DNA of 64,000 nt from Hydractinia symbiolongicarpus (taxonomy: Eukaryota; Cnidaria; Hydrozoa; Anthoathecata; Hydractiniidae): assembly GCF_029227915.1 (NCBI RefSeq), contig NC_079878.1, positions 32,639,501 through 32,703,500 on the forward strand. The letters run 5' to 3'. Position numbers and translations under genes: made by a program. The first letter of the stretch is position 1. Every line of letters starts with the position of its first letter. This document shows positions 1 through 13,627 of the stretch, piece by piece. The notes below the pieces were generated by a model. That model saw nothing but the letters and a program-made list of their open reading frames with translations. It had not been told where the DNA came from and made no database searches.

Positions 1-203
1 TGATGAGACGCTGAATAAAAGAAGTTTAATCGCCGGCAAACGAAAACCTGCGATTTCCCGTAAATCCCGGACTTGGCCCGTATAGTCAAAAGTATACAAA
101 GAAAGTACCCAGGGTGTAAACTCATTTCCCGACCGATTTTTTAAATTATTATTTCACCACTAAAGCCCATGAGACTTGTAGTTTTTAAAAATGTTTTCAT
201 TTT
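1..203 (+). repeat. Reference satellite monomer, 203 bp
   Basis: First complete monomer, used here as reference. It belongs to the main class: CGCTGAATAAAAG near the start, TAGTCAAAAGTATAC in the middle, then ACCCAGGG. GCCGGC lies at 32-37. The AAAAATG/CATTTTT dyad with a 4-nt TTTT loop spans 187-204. Since 203 = 3x67+2, each monomer shifts the reading frame, which limits any open frame to roughly one or two monomers. Confidence 0.95.
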
Positions 204-204
204 T
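187..204. repeat. Per-monomer dyad AAAAATG-TTTT-CATTTTT (example)
   Basis: A perfect 7-bp inverted repeat with a 4-nt loop, present at the end of most monomers in both arrays (reverse form AAAAATG-AAAA-CATTTTT). Some classes weaken it, for instance AATCTTTTCAT, AAATCTTTT or TTTTAGAAATG variants. Any function, such as protein binding or cruciform formation, is unproven. Confidence 0.75.
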
Positions 205-249
205 GATGAGACGCTGAATAAAAGAAGTTTAAGCGCCGGCAAACGAAAA

Positions 250-282
250 CCCGCGACTTCCCGTAAATCCCGGACTCGGCCC
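250..282 (-). other. Candidate G-quadruplex motif in the monomer (example)
   Basis: On the minus strand four GGG runs (plus-strand CCC at 250-252, 260-262, 269-271, 280-282) are separated by loops of 7, 6 and 8 nt. The equivalent in the reversed array lies on the plus strand, for example GGG at 41996, 42007, 42016 and 42026. Many forward monomers read CCTGCG at the first run, which shortens it to two G. With an 8-nt loop this is a relaxed motif, so folding is only a possibility. Confidence 0.5.
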
Positions 283-406
283 GTATAGTCAAAAGTATAC
301 AAAGAAAGTACCCAGGCAGTAAACTCATTTCCCGAACGATTTTTTAAAATATTTTTTCACCACTAAAACGCATGAGACTTGTAGTTTTCAAAAATGTTTT
401 CATTTT

Positions 407-598
407 TGATGAGACGCTGAATAAAAGAAGTTTAATCGCCGGCAAACGAAAACCTGCGATTTCCCGTAAATCCCAGACTCGGCCCGTATAGTAAAGAAAG
501 TACCCGGGATGTAAACTCATTTCCCGAACGATTTTTTAAATTATTATTTCACCACTAAAACCCATGAGACTTATAGTTTTTAAAAATGTTTTCATTTT
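407..598 (+). repeat. Short monomer variant, 192 bp
   Basis: This monomer lacks 11 bp (CAAAAGTATAC) between TATAGT and AAAGAAAGTACCC, and has CCCGGGATG where most units have CCCAGGGAG. The same short form recurs with its TAGTAAAG mark near 489, 4131, 4526, 7763, 11000, 13628, 17068 and 19493, and again near 24760, 25763, 26969, 27568, 28570, 29168, 30588, 31805, 32616, 33833, 35059 and 36266. It reappears in reverse form in the inverted array (for example near 41793, 43803, 44000, 45403). It is a convenient register mark for the higher-order repeat. Confidence 0.93.
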
Positions 599-2425
599 TG
601 ATGAGACGCTGAAAAAAAGAAGTTAAATCGCCGGCAAACGAAAACCCGCCATTTCCCGTAAACCCCGGACTCGGCCCGTATAGTCAAAAGTATACAAAGA
701 AACTACCCAGGGAGTAAATTCATTTTCCGAACGATTTTTTTAATTATTTTTTCACCACTAAAACGCATGAGACTTGTAGTTTTCAAAAATGTTTTCATTT
801 TTGATGAGACGCTGAATAAAAGAAGTTTAATCGCCGGCAAACGAAAACCCGCCATTTCCCGTAAACCCCGGTCTCGGTCCGTATAATCAAAAGTATACAA
901 AGAAAGTACCCAGGGAGTAAACTCATTTCCCGAACGATTTTTTAAATTATATTTTCACCACTAAAACGCATGAGACTTGTAGTTTTCAAAAATCTTTTCA
1001 TTTTTGATGAGACGCTGAATGAAAGAAGTTTAATCGCCGGCAAACGAAAACCTGCGATTTCCCGTAATTCCCGGACTCGGCCCGTATAGTCAAAAGTATA
1101 CAAAGAAAATATCCAGGGTGTAAACTCATTTCCCGAACGATTTTTTAAATTATTATTTCACCACTAAAGCCCATGAGACTTGTATTTATTAAAAATGTTT
1201 TCATTTTTGATGAGACGCTGAATAAAAGAGGTTTAATCGCCGGCAAACAAAAACCCGCCATTTCCCGTAAACCCCAGACTCGGCCCGCATAGTCAAAAGT
1301 ATACAAAGAAAGTACCCAGGGAGTAAACTCATTTCCCGAACGATTTTTTAAATTATTTTTTCACCACTAAAACGCATGAGACTTGTAGTTTTCAAAAATG
1401 TTTTCATTTTTGATGAGACGCTGAATAAAAGAAGTTTAATCGCCGGCAAACGAAAACCTGCGATTTCCCGTAAATCCCGGACTCGGCCCGTATAGTCAAA
1501 AGTATACAAAGAAAGTACCCAGGGTGTAAACTCATTTCCCGAACGATTTTTTAAATTATTATTTTACCACTAAAGCCCATGAGACTTGTAGTTTTTAAAA
1601 AAGTTTTCATTTTTGATGAGACGCTGAATAAAAGAAGTTTAATCGCCGGCAAACGAAAACCCGCGACTTCCCGTAAATCCCGTACTCGGCCCGTATAGTC
1701 GAATGTATACAAAGAAAGTACCCAGGGAGTAAACTCACTTCCCGAACGATTTTTTAAATTTTTTTTTCACCACTAAAACGCATGAGACTTGTAGTTTTCA
1801 AAAATGTTTTCATTTTTGATGAGACGCTTAATGAAAGAGGTTTAATCGCCGGCAAACGAAAACCCGAGATTTCCCGTAAATCGCGAGCTTGGCCCGTATA
1901 GTCAAAAGTATACAAAGAGAGTACCCAGGGAGTAAACTCATTTCCCGAACGATTTTTTATTTTATTTTTTCACCACAAAAACGCATGAGATTTGTAGTTT
2001 TTAAAAATGTTTTCATTTTTGATGAGACGCTGAATAAAAGAAGTTTAATCGCCGGCAAACGAAAACCTGCGATTTCCCGTAAATCCCGGACTCGGCCCGT
2101 ATAGTCAAAAGTATACAAAGAAAGTACCCAGGGAGTAAAATAATTTCCCAAACGATTTTTTGAATTATTATTTCACCACTAAAGCCAATGAGACTTGTAG
2201 TTTTGAAAAATGTTTTCATTTTTGATGAGACGCTGAATAAAAGAAGTTTAATCGCCGGCAAACGAAAACCTGCGATTTCCCGTAAATCCCAAACTCGGCC
2301 CGTATAGTCAAAATTATACAAAGAAAGTACCCAGGGAGTAAACTAATTTCTCAAACGATTTTTTGAATTATTATTTCACCACTAAAGCCAATGAGACTTG
2401 TAGTTTTTAAAAATGTTTTCATTTT

Positions 2426-3237
2426 TGATGAGACGCTGAATAAAAGAAGTTTAATCGCCGGCAAACGAAAACCCGCGATTTCCCGTAAATCCCGGACTCG
2501 GCCCGTATAGTCAAAAGTATACAAAGAAAGTACCCAGGGAGTAAACTCATTTCCCGAACGATTTTTTAAATTATTTTTTCACCACTAAAATGCATGAGAC
2601 TTGTAGTTTTTAGAAATGTTTTCGTTTTTGATGAGACGCTTAATGAAAGTGGTGTAATCGCCGGCAAACAAAAACCCGCGATTTCTCGTAAATCCCGGGC
2701 TTGGCCGGTATAGTCGAATGTATACAAAGAAAGTACCCTGTGAGTAAACTCATTTCCAAAACGATTTTTTAAATTATCTTTTCACCACTAAAACGCATGA
2801 GACTTGTAGTTTTCAAAAATGTTTTCATTTTTGATGAGACGCTGAATAAAAGAAGTTTAATCGCCGGCAAACGAAAACCCGCGATTTCCCGTAAATCCCG
2901 GACTCGGCCCGTATAGTCAAAAGTATACAAAGAAAGTACCCAGGGAGTAAACTCATTTCCCGAACGATTTTTTAAATTATTTTTTCACCACTAAAATGCA
3001 TGAGACTTGTAGTTTTTAGAAATGTTTTCGTTTTTGATGAGACGCTTAATGAAAGTGGTGTAATCGCCGGCAAACAAAAACCCGCGATTTCTCGTAAATC
3101 CCGGGCTTGGCCGGTATAGTCGAATGTATACAAAGAAAGTACCCTGTGAGTAAACTCATTTCCAAAACGATTTTTTAAATTATCTTTTCACCACTAAAAC
3201 GCATGAGACTTGTAGTTTTCAAAAATGTTTTCATTTT
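2426..3237 (+). repeat. Tandem duplication of a monomer pair (2 x 406 bp)
   Basis: Two adjacent 406-bp dimers start at 2426 and 2832, with the next monomer at 3238. Both contain ATGCATGAG, TTTTTAGAAATG, TTCGTTTTTGATG, AAAGTGGTGTAATC and the CCCTGTGAG variant in the same order. By eye I see no difference between the copies. In the later HOR units (for example around 6040-6470) the pair occurs once, so this is a local, recent duplication. Confidence 0.9.
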
Positions 3238-4048
3238 TGATGAGACGCTGAATAGAAGAAGTTTAATCGCCGGCAAACGAAAACCCGCCATTTCCCGTAA
3301 ACCCCGGACTCGGTCCGTATAATCAAAAGTATACAAAGAAAGTACCCAGGGAGTAAACTCATTTCCCGAACGATTTTTTAAATTATATTTTCACCACTAA
3401 AACGCATGAGACTTGTAGTTTTCAAAAATGTTTTCATTTTTGATGAGACGCTGAATGAAAGAAGTTTAATCGCCGGCAAACGAAAACCTGCGATTTCCCG
3501 TAAATCCCGGACTCGGCCCGTATAGTCAAAAGTATACAAAGAAAGTACCCAGGGAGTAAACTAATTTCCCAAACGATTTTTTGAATTATTATTTCACCAC
3601 TAAAGCCAATGAGACTTGTAGTTTTTAAAAATGTTTTCATTTTTGATGAGACGCTGAATAAAAAAAGTTTAATCGCCGGCAAACGAAAACCTGCGATTTC
3701 CCGTAAATCCCAAACTCGGCCGTATAGTCAAAATTATACAGAGAAAGTACCCAGGGAGTAAACTAATTTCCCAAACGATTTTTTGAATTATTATTTCACC
3801 ACTAAAACCCATGAGACTTGTAGTTTTTAAAAATGTTTTCATTTTTGATGAGACTCTGAATAAAAGAAGTTTAATCGCCGGCAAACAAAAACCCGCCATT
3901 TCCCGTAAACCCCGGACTTGGCCCGCATAGTCAAAAGTATACAAAGAAAGTACCCAGGGAGTAAACTCATTTCCCGAACGATTTTTTAAATTATTTTTTC
4001 ACCACTAAAACGCATGAGACTTGTAGTTTTCAAAAATGTTTTCATTTT

Positions 4049-4838
4049 TGATGAGACGCTGAATAAAAGAAGTTTAATCGCCGGCAAACGAAAACCTGCG
4101 ATTTCCCGTAAATCCCAGACTCGGCCCGTATAGTAAAGAAAGTACCCGGGATGTAAACTCATTTCCCGAACGATTTTTTAAATTATTATTTCACCACTAA
4201 AACCCATGAGACTTATAGTTTTTAAAAATGTTTTCATTTTTGATGAGACGCTGAAAAAAAGAAGTTAAATCGCCGGCAAACGAAAACCCGCCATTTCCCG
4301 TAAACCCCGGACTCGGCCCGTATAGTCAAAAGTATACAAAGAAACTACCCAGGGAGTAAACTCATTTCCCGAACGATTTTTTAAATTATTTTTTCACCAC
4401 TAAAACGCATGAGACTTGTAGTTTTCAAAAATGTTTTCATTTTTGATGAGACGCTGAATAAAAGAAGTTTAATCGCCGGCAAACGAAAACCTGCGATTTC
4501 CCGTAAATCCCAGACTCGGCCCGTATAGTAAAGAAAGTACCCGGGATGTAAACTCATTTCCCGAACGATTTTTTAAATTATTATTTCACCACTAAAACCC
4601 ATGAGACTTATAGTTTTTAAAAATGTTTTCATTTTTGATGAGACGCTGAAAAAAAGAAGTTAAATCGCCGGCAAACGAAAACCCGCCATTTCCCGTAAAC
4701 CCCGGACTCGGCCCGTATAGTCAAAAGTATACAAAGAAACTACCCAGGGAGTAAACTCATTTTCCGAACGATTTTTTTAATTATTTTTTCACCACTAAAA
4801 CGCATGAGACTTGTAGTTTTCAAAAATGTTTTCATTTT
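4049..4838 (+). repeat. Tandem duplication of a monomer pair (2 x 395 bp)
   Basis: Two adjacent 395-bp dimers start at 4049 and 4444, followed by a monomer start at 4839. Each holds one 192-bp short monomer and one 203-bp monomer with CGCTGAAAAAAAG and AAACTACCC. The short-monomer mark therefore appears twice here (4131 and 4526), while other HOR units carry it once. Confidence 0.9.
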
Positions 4839-7762
4839 TGATGAGACGCTGAATAAAAGAAGTTTAATCGCCGGCAAACGAAAACCTGCGATTTCCCGTA
4901 AATCCCGGACTCGGCCCGTATAGTCAAAAGTATACAAAGAAAGTACCCAGGGTGTAAACTCATTTCCCGAACGATTTTTTAAATTATTATTTTACCACTA
5001 AAGCCCATGAGACTTGTAGTTTTTAAAAAAGTTTTCATTTTTGATGAGACGCTGAATAAAAGAAGTTTAAGCGCCGGCAAACGAAAACCCGCGACTTCCC
5101 GTAAATCCCGGACTCGGCCCGTATAGTCAAAAGTATACAAAGAAAGTACCCAGGCAGTAAACTCATTTCCCGAACGATTTTTTAAAATATTTTTTCACCA
5201 CTAAAACGCATGAGACTTGTAGTTTTCAAAAATGTTTTCATTTTTGATGAGAGGCTGAATAAAAGAAGTTTAATCGCCGGCAAACGAAAACCTGCGATTT
5301 CCCGTAAATCCCGTACTCGGCCCGTATAGTCGAATGTATACAAAGAAAGTACCCAGGGAGTAAACTCACTTCCCGAACGATTTTTTAAATTTTTTTTTCA
5401 CCACTAAAACGCATGAGACTTGTAGTTTTCAAAAATGTTTTCATTTTTGATGAGACGCTTAATGAAAGAGGTTTAATCGCCGGCAAACGAAAACCCGAGA
5501 TTTCCCGTAAATCCCGAGCTTGGCCCGTATAGTCAAAAGTATACAAAGAGAGTACCCAGGGAGTAAACTCATTTCCCGAACGATTTTTTATTTTATTTTT
5601 TCACCACAAAAACGCATGAGATTTGTAGTTTTTAAAAATGTTTTCATTTTTGATGAGACGCTGAATAAAAGAAGTTTAATCTCCGGCAAACGAAAACCTG
5701 CGATTTCCCGTAAATCCCGGACTCGGCCCGTATAGTCAAAAGTATACAAAGAAAGTACCCAGGAAGTAAACTAATTTCCCAAACGATTTTTTGAATTATT
5801 ATTTCACCACTAAAGCCAATGAGACTTGTAGTTTTTAAAAATGTTTTCATTTTTGATGAGACGCTGAATAAAAGAAGTTTAATCGCCGGCAAACGAAAAC
5901 CTGCGATTTCCCGTAAATCCCAAACTCGGCCCGTATAGTCAAAATTATACAAAGAAAGTACCCAGGGAGTAAACTAATTTCCCAAACGATTTTTTGAATT
6001 ATTATTTCACCACTAAAGCCAATGAGACTTGTAGTTTTTAAAAATGTTTTCATTTTTGATGAGACGCTGAATAAAAGAAGTTTAATCGCCGGCAAACGAA
6101 AACCCGCGATTTCCCGTAAATCCCGGACTCGGCCCGTATAGTCAAAAGTATACAAAGAAAGTACCCAGGGAGTAAACTCATTTCCCGAACGATTTTTTAA
6201 ATTATTTTTTCACCACTAAAATGCATGAGACTTGTAGTTTTTAGAAATGTTTTCATTTTTGATGAGACGCTTAATGAAAGTGGTGTAATCGCCGGCAAAC
6301 AAAAACCCGCGATTTCTCGTAAATCCCGGGCTTGGCCGGTATAGTCGAATGTATACAAATAAAGTACCCTGTGAGTAAACTCATTTCCAAAACGATTTTT
6401 TAAATTATCTTTTCACCACTAAAACGCATGAGACTTGTAGTTTTCAAAAATGTTTTCATTTTTGATGAGACGCTGAATAGAAGAAGTTTAATCGCCGGCA
6501 AACGAAAACCCGCCATTTCCCGTAAACCCCGGACTCGGTCCGTATAATCAAAAGTATACAAAGAAAGTACCCAGGGAGTAAACTCATTTCCCGAACGATT
6601 TTTTAAATTATATTTTCACCACTAAAACGCATGAGACTTGTAGTTTTCAAAAATGTTTTCATTTTTGATGAGACGCTGAATGAAAGAAGTTTAATCGCCG
6701 GCAAACGAAAACCTGCGATTTCCCGTAAAACCCGGACTCGGCCCGTATAGTCCAAAGTATACAAAGAAAGTACCCAGGGAGTAAACTAATTTCCCAAACG
6801 ATTTTTTGAATTATTATTTCACCACTAAAGCCAATGAGACTTGTAGTTTTTAAAAATGTTTTCATTTTTGATGAGACGCTGAATAAAAGAAGTTTAATCG
6901 CCGGCAAACGAAAACCTGCGATTTCCCGTAAATCCCAAACTCGGCCCGTATAGTCAAAATTATACAGAGAAAGTACCCAGGGAGTAAACTAATTTCCCAA
7001 ACGATTTTTTGAATTATTATTTCACCACTAAAACCCATGAGACTTGTAGTTTTTAAAAATGTTTTCATTTTTGATGAGACTCTGAATAAAAGAAGTTTAA
7101 TCGCCGGCAAACAAAAAACCGCCATTTCCCGTAAACCCCGGACTTGGCCCGCATAGTCAAAAGTATACAAAGAAAGTACCCAGGGAGTAAACTCATTTCC
7201 CGAACGATTTTTTAAATTATTTTTTCACCACTAAAACGCATGAGACTTGTAGTTTTCAAAAATGTTTTCATTTTTGATGAGACGCTGAATAAAAGAAGTT
7301 TAATCGGCGGCAAACGAAAACCTGCGATTTCCCGTAAATCCCGGACTTGGCCCGTATAGTCAAAAGTATACAAAGAAAGTACCCAGGGTGTAAACTCATT
7401 TCCCGAACGATTTTTTAAATTATTATTTCACCACTAAAGCCCATGAGACTTGTAGTTTTTAAAAATGTTTTCATTTTTGATGAGACGCTGAATAAAAGAA
7501 GTTTAAGCGCCAGCAAACGAAAACCCGCGACTTCCCGTAAATCCCGGACACGGCCCGTATAGTCAAAAGTATACAAAGAAAGTACCCAGGCCGTAAACTC
7601 ATTTCCCGAACGATTTTTTAAAATATTTTTTCACCACTAAAACGCATGAGACTTGTAGTTTTCAAAAATGTTTTCATTTTTGATGAGACGCTGAATAAAA
7701 GAAGTTTAATCGCCGGCAAACGAAAACCTGCGATTTCCCGTAAATCCCAGACTCGGCCCGTA

Positions 7763-10700
7763 TAGTAAAGAAAGTACCCGGGATGTAAACTCATTTCCCG
7801 AACGATTTTTTAAATTATTATTTCACCACTAAAACCCATGAGACTTATAGTTTTTAAAAATGTTTTCATTTTTGATGAGACGCTGAAAAAAAGAAGTTAA
7901 ATCGCCGGCAAACGAAAACCCGCCATTTCCCGTAAACCCCGGACTCGGCCCGTATAGTCAAAAGTATACAAAGAAACTACCCAGGGAGTAAACTCATTTT
8001 CCGAACGATTTTTTTAATTATTTTTTCACCACTAAAACGCATGAGACTTGTAGTTTTCAAAAATGTTTTCATTTTTGATGAGACGCTGAATAAAAGAAGT
8101 TTAATCGCCGGCAAACGAAAACCCGCCATTTCCCGTAAACCCCGGACTCGGTCCGTATAATCAAAAGTATACAAAGAAAGTACCCAGGGAGTAAACTCAT
8201 TTCCCGAACGATTTTTTAAATTATATTTTCACCACTAAAACGCATGAGACTTGTAGTTTTCAAAAATCTTTTCATTTTTGATGAGACGCTGAATGAAAGA
8301 AGTTTAATCGCCGGCAAACGAAAACCTGCGATTTCCCGTAATTCCCGGACTCGGCCCGTATAGTCAAAAGTATACAAAGAAAATACCCAGGGTGTAAACT
8401 CATTTCCCGAACGATTTTTTAAATTATTATTTCACCACTAAAGCCCATGAGACTTGTATTTTTTAAAAATGTTTTCATTTTTGATGAGACGCTGAATAAA
8501 AGAAGTTTAATCGCCGACAAACAAAACCCCGCCATTTCCCGTAAACCCCGGACTCGGCCCGCATAGTCAAAAGTATACAAAGAAAGTACCCAGGGAGTAA
8601 ACTCATTTCCCGAACGATTTTTTAAATTATTTTTTCACCACTAAAACCCATGAGACTTGTAGTTTTCAAAAATGTTTTCATTTTTGATGAGACGCTGAAT
8701 AAAAGAAGTTTAATCGCCGGCAAACGAAAACCTGCGATTTCCCGTAAATCCCGGACTCGGCCCGTATAGTCAAAAGTATACAAAGAAACTACCCAGGGAG
8801 TAAACTCATTTTCCGAACGATTTTTTTAATTATTTTTTCACCACTAAAACGCATGAGACTTGTAGTTTTTAAAAATGTTTTCATTTTTGATGAGACGCTG
8901 AAAAAAAGAAGTTAAATCGCCGGCAAACGAAAACCCGCCATTTCCCGTAAACCCCGGACTCGGCCCGTATAGTCAAAAGTATACAAAGAAACTACCCAGG
9001 GAGTAAACTCATTTTCCGAACGATTTTTTTAATTATTTTTTCACCACTAAAACGCATGAGACTTGTAGTTTTCAAAAATGTTTTCATTTTTGATGAGACG
9101 CTGAATGAAAGAAGTTTAATCGCCGGCAAACGAAAACCCGAGATTTCCCGTAAATCCCGAGCTTGGCCCGTATAGTCAAAAGTATACAAAGAGAGTACCC
9201 AGGGAGTAAACTCATTTCCCGAACGATTTTTTATTTTATTTTTTCACCACAAAAACGCATGAGATTTGTAGTTTTTAAAAATGTTTTCATTTTTGATGAG
9301 ACGCTGAATAAAAGAAGTTTAATCGCCGGCAAACGAAAACCTGCGATTTCCCGTAAATCCCAAACTCGGCCCGTATAGTCAAAATTATACAAAGAAAGTA
9401 CCCAGGGAGTAAACTAATTTCCCAAACGATTTTTTGAATTATTATTTCACCACTAAAGCCAATGAGACTTGTAGTTTTTAAAAATGTTTTCATTTTTGAT
9501 GAGACGCTGAATAAAAGAAGTTTAATCGCCGGCAAACGAAAACCCGCGATTTCCCGTAAATCCCGGACTCGGCCCGTATAGTCAAAAGTATACAAAGAAA
9601 GTACCCAGGGAGTAAACTCATTTCCCGAACGATTTTTTAAATTATTTTTTCACCACTAAAATGCATGAGACTTGTAGTTTTTAGAAATGTTTTCATTTTT
9701 GATGAGACGCTTAATGAAAGTGGTGTAATCGCCGGCAAACAAAAACCCGCGATTTCTCGTAAATCCCGGGCTTGGCCGGTATAGTCGAATGTATACAAAG
9801 AAAGTACCCTGTGAGTAAACTCATTTCCAAAACGATTTTTTAAATTATCTTTTCACCACTAAAACGCATGAGACTTGTAGTTTTCAAAAATGTTTTCATT
9901 TTTGATGAGACGCTGAATAGAAGAAGTTTAATCGCCGGCAAACGAAAACCCGCCATTTCCCGTAAACCCCGGACTCGGTCCGTATAATCAAAAGTATACA
10001 AAGAAAGTACCCAGGGAGTAAACTCATTTCCCGAACGATTTTTTAAATTATATTTTCACCACTAAAACGCATGAGACTTGTAGTTTTCAAAAATGTTTTC
10101 ATTTTTGATGAGACGCTGAATGAAAGAAGTTTAATCGCCGGCAAACGAAAACCTGCGATTTCCCGTAAAACCCGGACTCGGCCCGTATAGTCCAAAGTAT
10201 ACAAAGAAAGTACCCAGGGAGTAAACTAATTTCCCAAACGATTTTTTGAATTATTATTTCACCACTAAAACCCATGAGACTTGTAGTTTTTAAAAATGTT
10301 TTCATTTTTGATGAGACTCTGAATAAAAGAAGTTTAATCGCCGGCAAACAAAAAACCGCCATTTCCCGTAAACCCCGGACTTGGCCCGCATAGTCAAAAG
10401 TATACAAAGAAAGTACCCAGGGAGTAAAGTCATTTCCCGAACGATTTTTTAAATTATTTTTTCACCACTAAAACGCATGAGACTTGTAGTTTTCAAAAAT
10501 GTTTTCATTTTTGATGAGACGCTGAATAAAAGAAGTTTAATCGGCGGCAAACGAAAACCTGCGATTTCCCGTAAATCCCGGACTTGGCCCGTATAGTCAA
10601 AAGTATACAAAGAAAGTACCCAGGGTGTAAACTCATTTCCCGAACGATTTTTTAAATTATTATTTCACCACTAAAGCCCATGAGACTTGTAGTTTTTAAA

Positions 10701-13627
10701 AATGTTTTCATTTTTGATGAGACGCTGAATAAAAGAAGTTTAAGCGCCGGCAAACGAAAACCCGCGACTTCCCGTAAATCCCGGACTCGGCCGGTATAGT
10801 CAAAAGTATACAAAGAAAGTACCCAGGCAGTAAACTCATTTCCCGAACGATTTTTTAAAATATTTTTTCACCACTAAAACGCATGAGACTTGTAGTTTTC
10901 AAAAATGTTTTCATTTTTGATGAGACGCTGAATAAAAGAAGTTTAATCGCCGGCAAACGAAAACCTGCGATTTCCCGTAAATCCCAGACTCGGCCCGTAT
11001 AGTAAAGAAAGTACCCGGGATGTAAACTCATTTCCCGAACGATTTTTTAAATTATTATTTCACCACTAAAACCCATGAGACTTATAGTTTTTAAAAATGT
11101 TTTCATTTTTGATGAGACGCTGAAAAAAAGAAGTTAAATCGCCGGCAAACGAAAACCCGCCATTTCCCGTAAACCCCGGACTCGGCCCGTATAGTCAAAA
11201 GTATACAAAGAAACTACCCAGGGAGTAAACTCATTTTCCGAACGATTTTTTTAATTATTTTTTCACCACTAAAACGCATGAGACTTGTAGTTTTCAAAAA
11301 TGTTTTCATTTTTGATGAGACGCTGAATAAAAGAAGTTTAATCGCCGGCAAACGAAAACCCGCCATTTCCCGTAAACCCCGGACTCGGTCCGTATAATCA
11401 AAAGTATACAAAGAAAGTACCCAGGGAGTAAACTCATTTCCCGAACGATTTTTTAAATTATATTTTCACCACTAAAACGCATGAGACTTGTAGTTTTCAA
11501 AAATCTTTTCATTTTTGATGAGACGCTGAATGAAAGAAGTTTAATCGCCGGCAAACGAAAACCTGCGATTTCCCGTAATTCCCGGACTCGGCCCGTATAG
11601 TCAAAAGTATACAAAGAAAATACCCAGGGTGTAAACTCATTTCCCGAACGATTTTTTAAATTATTATTTCACCACTAAAGCCCATGAGACTTGTATTTTT
11701 TAAAAATGTTTTCATTTTTGATGAGACGCTGAATAAAAGAAGTTTAATCGCCGACAAACAAAACCCCGCCATTTCCCGTAAACCCCGGACTCGGCCCGCA
11801 TAGTCAAAAGTATACAAAGAAAGTACCCAGGGAGTAAACTCATTTCCCGAACGATTTTTTAAATTATTTTTTCACCACTAAAACCCATGAGACTTGTAGT
11901 TTTCAAAAATGTTTTCATTTTTGATGAGACGCTGAATAAAAGAAGTTTAATCGCCGGCAAACGAAAACCTGCGATTTCCCGTAAATCCCGGACTCGGCCC
12001 GTATAGTCAAAAGTATACAAAGAAACTACCCAGGGAGTAAACTCATTTTTCGAACGATTTTTTTAATTATTTTTTCACCACTAAAACGCATGAGACTTGT
12101 AGTTTTTAAAAATGTTTTAATTTTTGATGAGACGCTGAAAAAAAGAAGTTAAATCGCCGGCAAACGAAAACCCGCCATTTCCCGTAAACCCCGGACTCGG
12201 CCCGTATAGTCAAAAGTATACAAAGAAACTACCCAGGGAGTAAACTCATTTTCCGAACGATTTTTTTAATTATTTTTTCACCACTAAAACGCATGAGACT
12301 TGTAGTTTTCAAAAATGTTTTCATTTTTGATGAGACGCTGAATAGAAGAAGTTTAATCGCCGGCAAACGAAAACCCGCCATTTCCCGTAAACCCCGGACT
12401 CGGTCCGTATAATCAAAAGTATACAAAGAAAGTACCCAGGGAGTAAACTCATTTCCCGAACGATTTTTTAAATTATATTTTCACCACTAAAACGCATGAG
12501 ACTTGTAGTTTTCAAAAATGTTTTCATTTTTGATGAGACGCTGAATGAAAGAAGTTTAATCGCCGGCAAACGAAAACCTGCGATTTCCCGTAAAACCCGG
12601 ACTCGGCCCGTATAGTCCAAAGTATACAAAGAAAGTACCCAGGGAGTAAACTAATTTCCCAAACGATTTTTTGAATTATTATTTCACCACTAAAGCCAAT
12701 GAGACTTGTAGTTTTTAAAAATGTTTTCATTTTTGATGAGACGCTGAATAAAAGAAGTTTAATCGCCGGCAAACGAAAACCTGCGATTTCCCGTAAATCC
12801 CAAACTCGGCCCGTATAGTCAAAATTATACAGAGAAAGTACCCAGGGAGTAAACTAATTTCCCAAACGATTTTTTGAATTATTATTTCACCACTAAAACC
12901 CATGAGACTTGTAGTTTTTAAAAATGTTTTCATTTTTGATGAGACTCTGAATAAAAGAAGTTTAATCGCCGGCAAACAAAAAACCGCCATTTCCCGTAAA
13001 CCCCGGACTTGGCCCGCATAGTCAAAAGTATACAAAGAAAGTACCCAGGGAGTAAACTCATTTCCCGAACGATTTTTTAAATTATTTTTTCACCACTAAA
13101 ACGCATGAGACTTGTAGTTTTCAAAAATGTTTTCATTTTTGATGAGACGCTGAATAAAAGAAGTTTAATCGGCGGCAAACGAAAACCTGCGATTTCCCGT
13201 AAATCCCGGACTTGGCCCGTATAGTCAAAAGTATACAAAGAAAGTACCCAGGGTGTAAACTCATTTCCCGAACGATTTTTTAAATTATTATTTCACCACT
13301 AAAGCCCATGAGACTTGTAGTTTTTAAAAATGTTTTCATTTTTGATGAGACGCTGAATAAAAGAAGTTTAAGCGCCAGCAAACGAAAACCCGCGACTTCC
13401 CGTAAATCCCGGACACGGCCCGTATAGTCAAAAGTATACAAAGAAAGTACCCAGGCCGTAAACTCATTTCCCGAACGATTTTTTAAAATATTTTTTCACC
13501 ACTAAAACGCATGAGACTTGTAGTTTTCAAAAATGTTTTCATTTTTGATGAGACGCTGAATAAAAGAAGTTTAATCGCCGGCAAACGAAAACCTGCGATT
13601 TCCCGTAAATCCCAGACTCGGCCCGTA
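7763..13627 (+). repeat. Super-HOR copy 1, 5865 bp (29 monomers)
   Basis: The interval from the marker at 7763 to that at 13628 is 5865 bp, which equals 29x203 minus two 11-bp losses. It consists of a type-A unit (marked by GCGCCAGCAAAC near 7507 and GGACACGG near 7546) and a type-B unit (marked by CTCGGCCGGTAT near 10787 and TGTTTTAATTTTT near 12113). Variant marks of each type recur in the next copy, so the two-unit block, not the single 3.2-kb unit, was amplified. Confidence 0.85.

Noticed and set aside
52-66. Second hairpin GATTT-CCCGT-AAATC as a conserved structural element
   Set aside because: Many monomers have CATTTCCCGTAAACC or GACTTCCCGTAAATC, which break the pairs without compensation, so structure does not seem to be maintained.
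1-203. Hammerhead ribozyme in the monomer (TGATGAG, later CGAAAAC, later TATAGTC)
   Set aside because: Core-like pieces occur in the right order, but the base before TGATGA is T instead of C, and sequences after TGATGA and before CGAAA do not pair to form stem II. Satellite hammerheads are known in animals, so a covariance-model search would be a fair final test.
1-203. CENP-B box
   Set aside because: Closest match TTTCGTTTGCCGGCGAT lacks the required A and the CGGG part of the box pattern. TTCGGGAAATGAGTT also fails at the last four bases.
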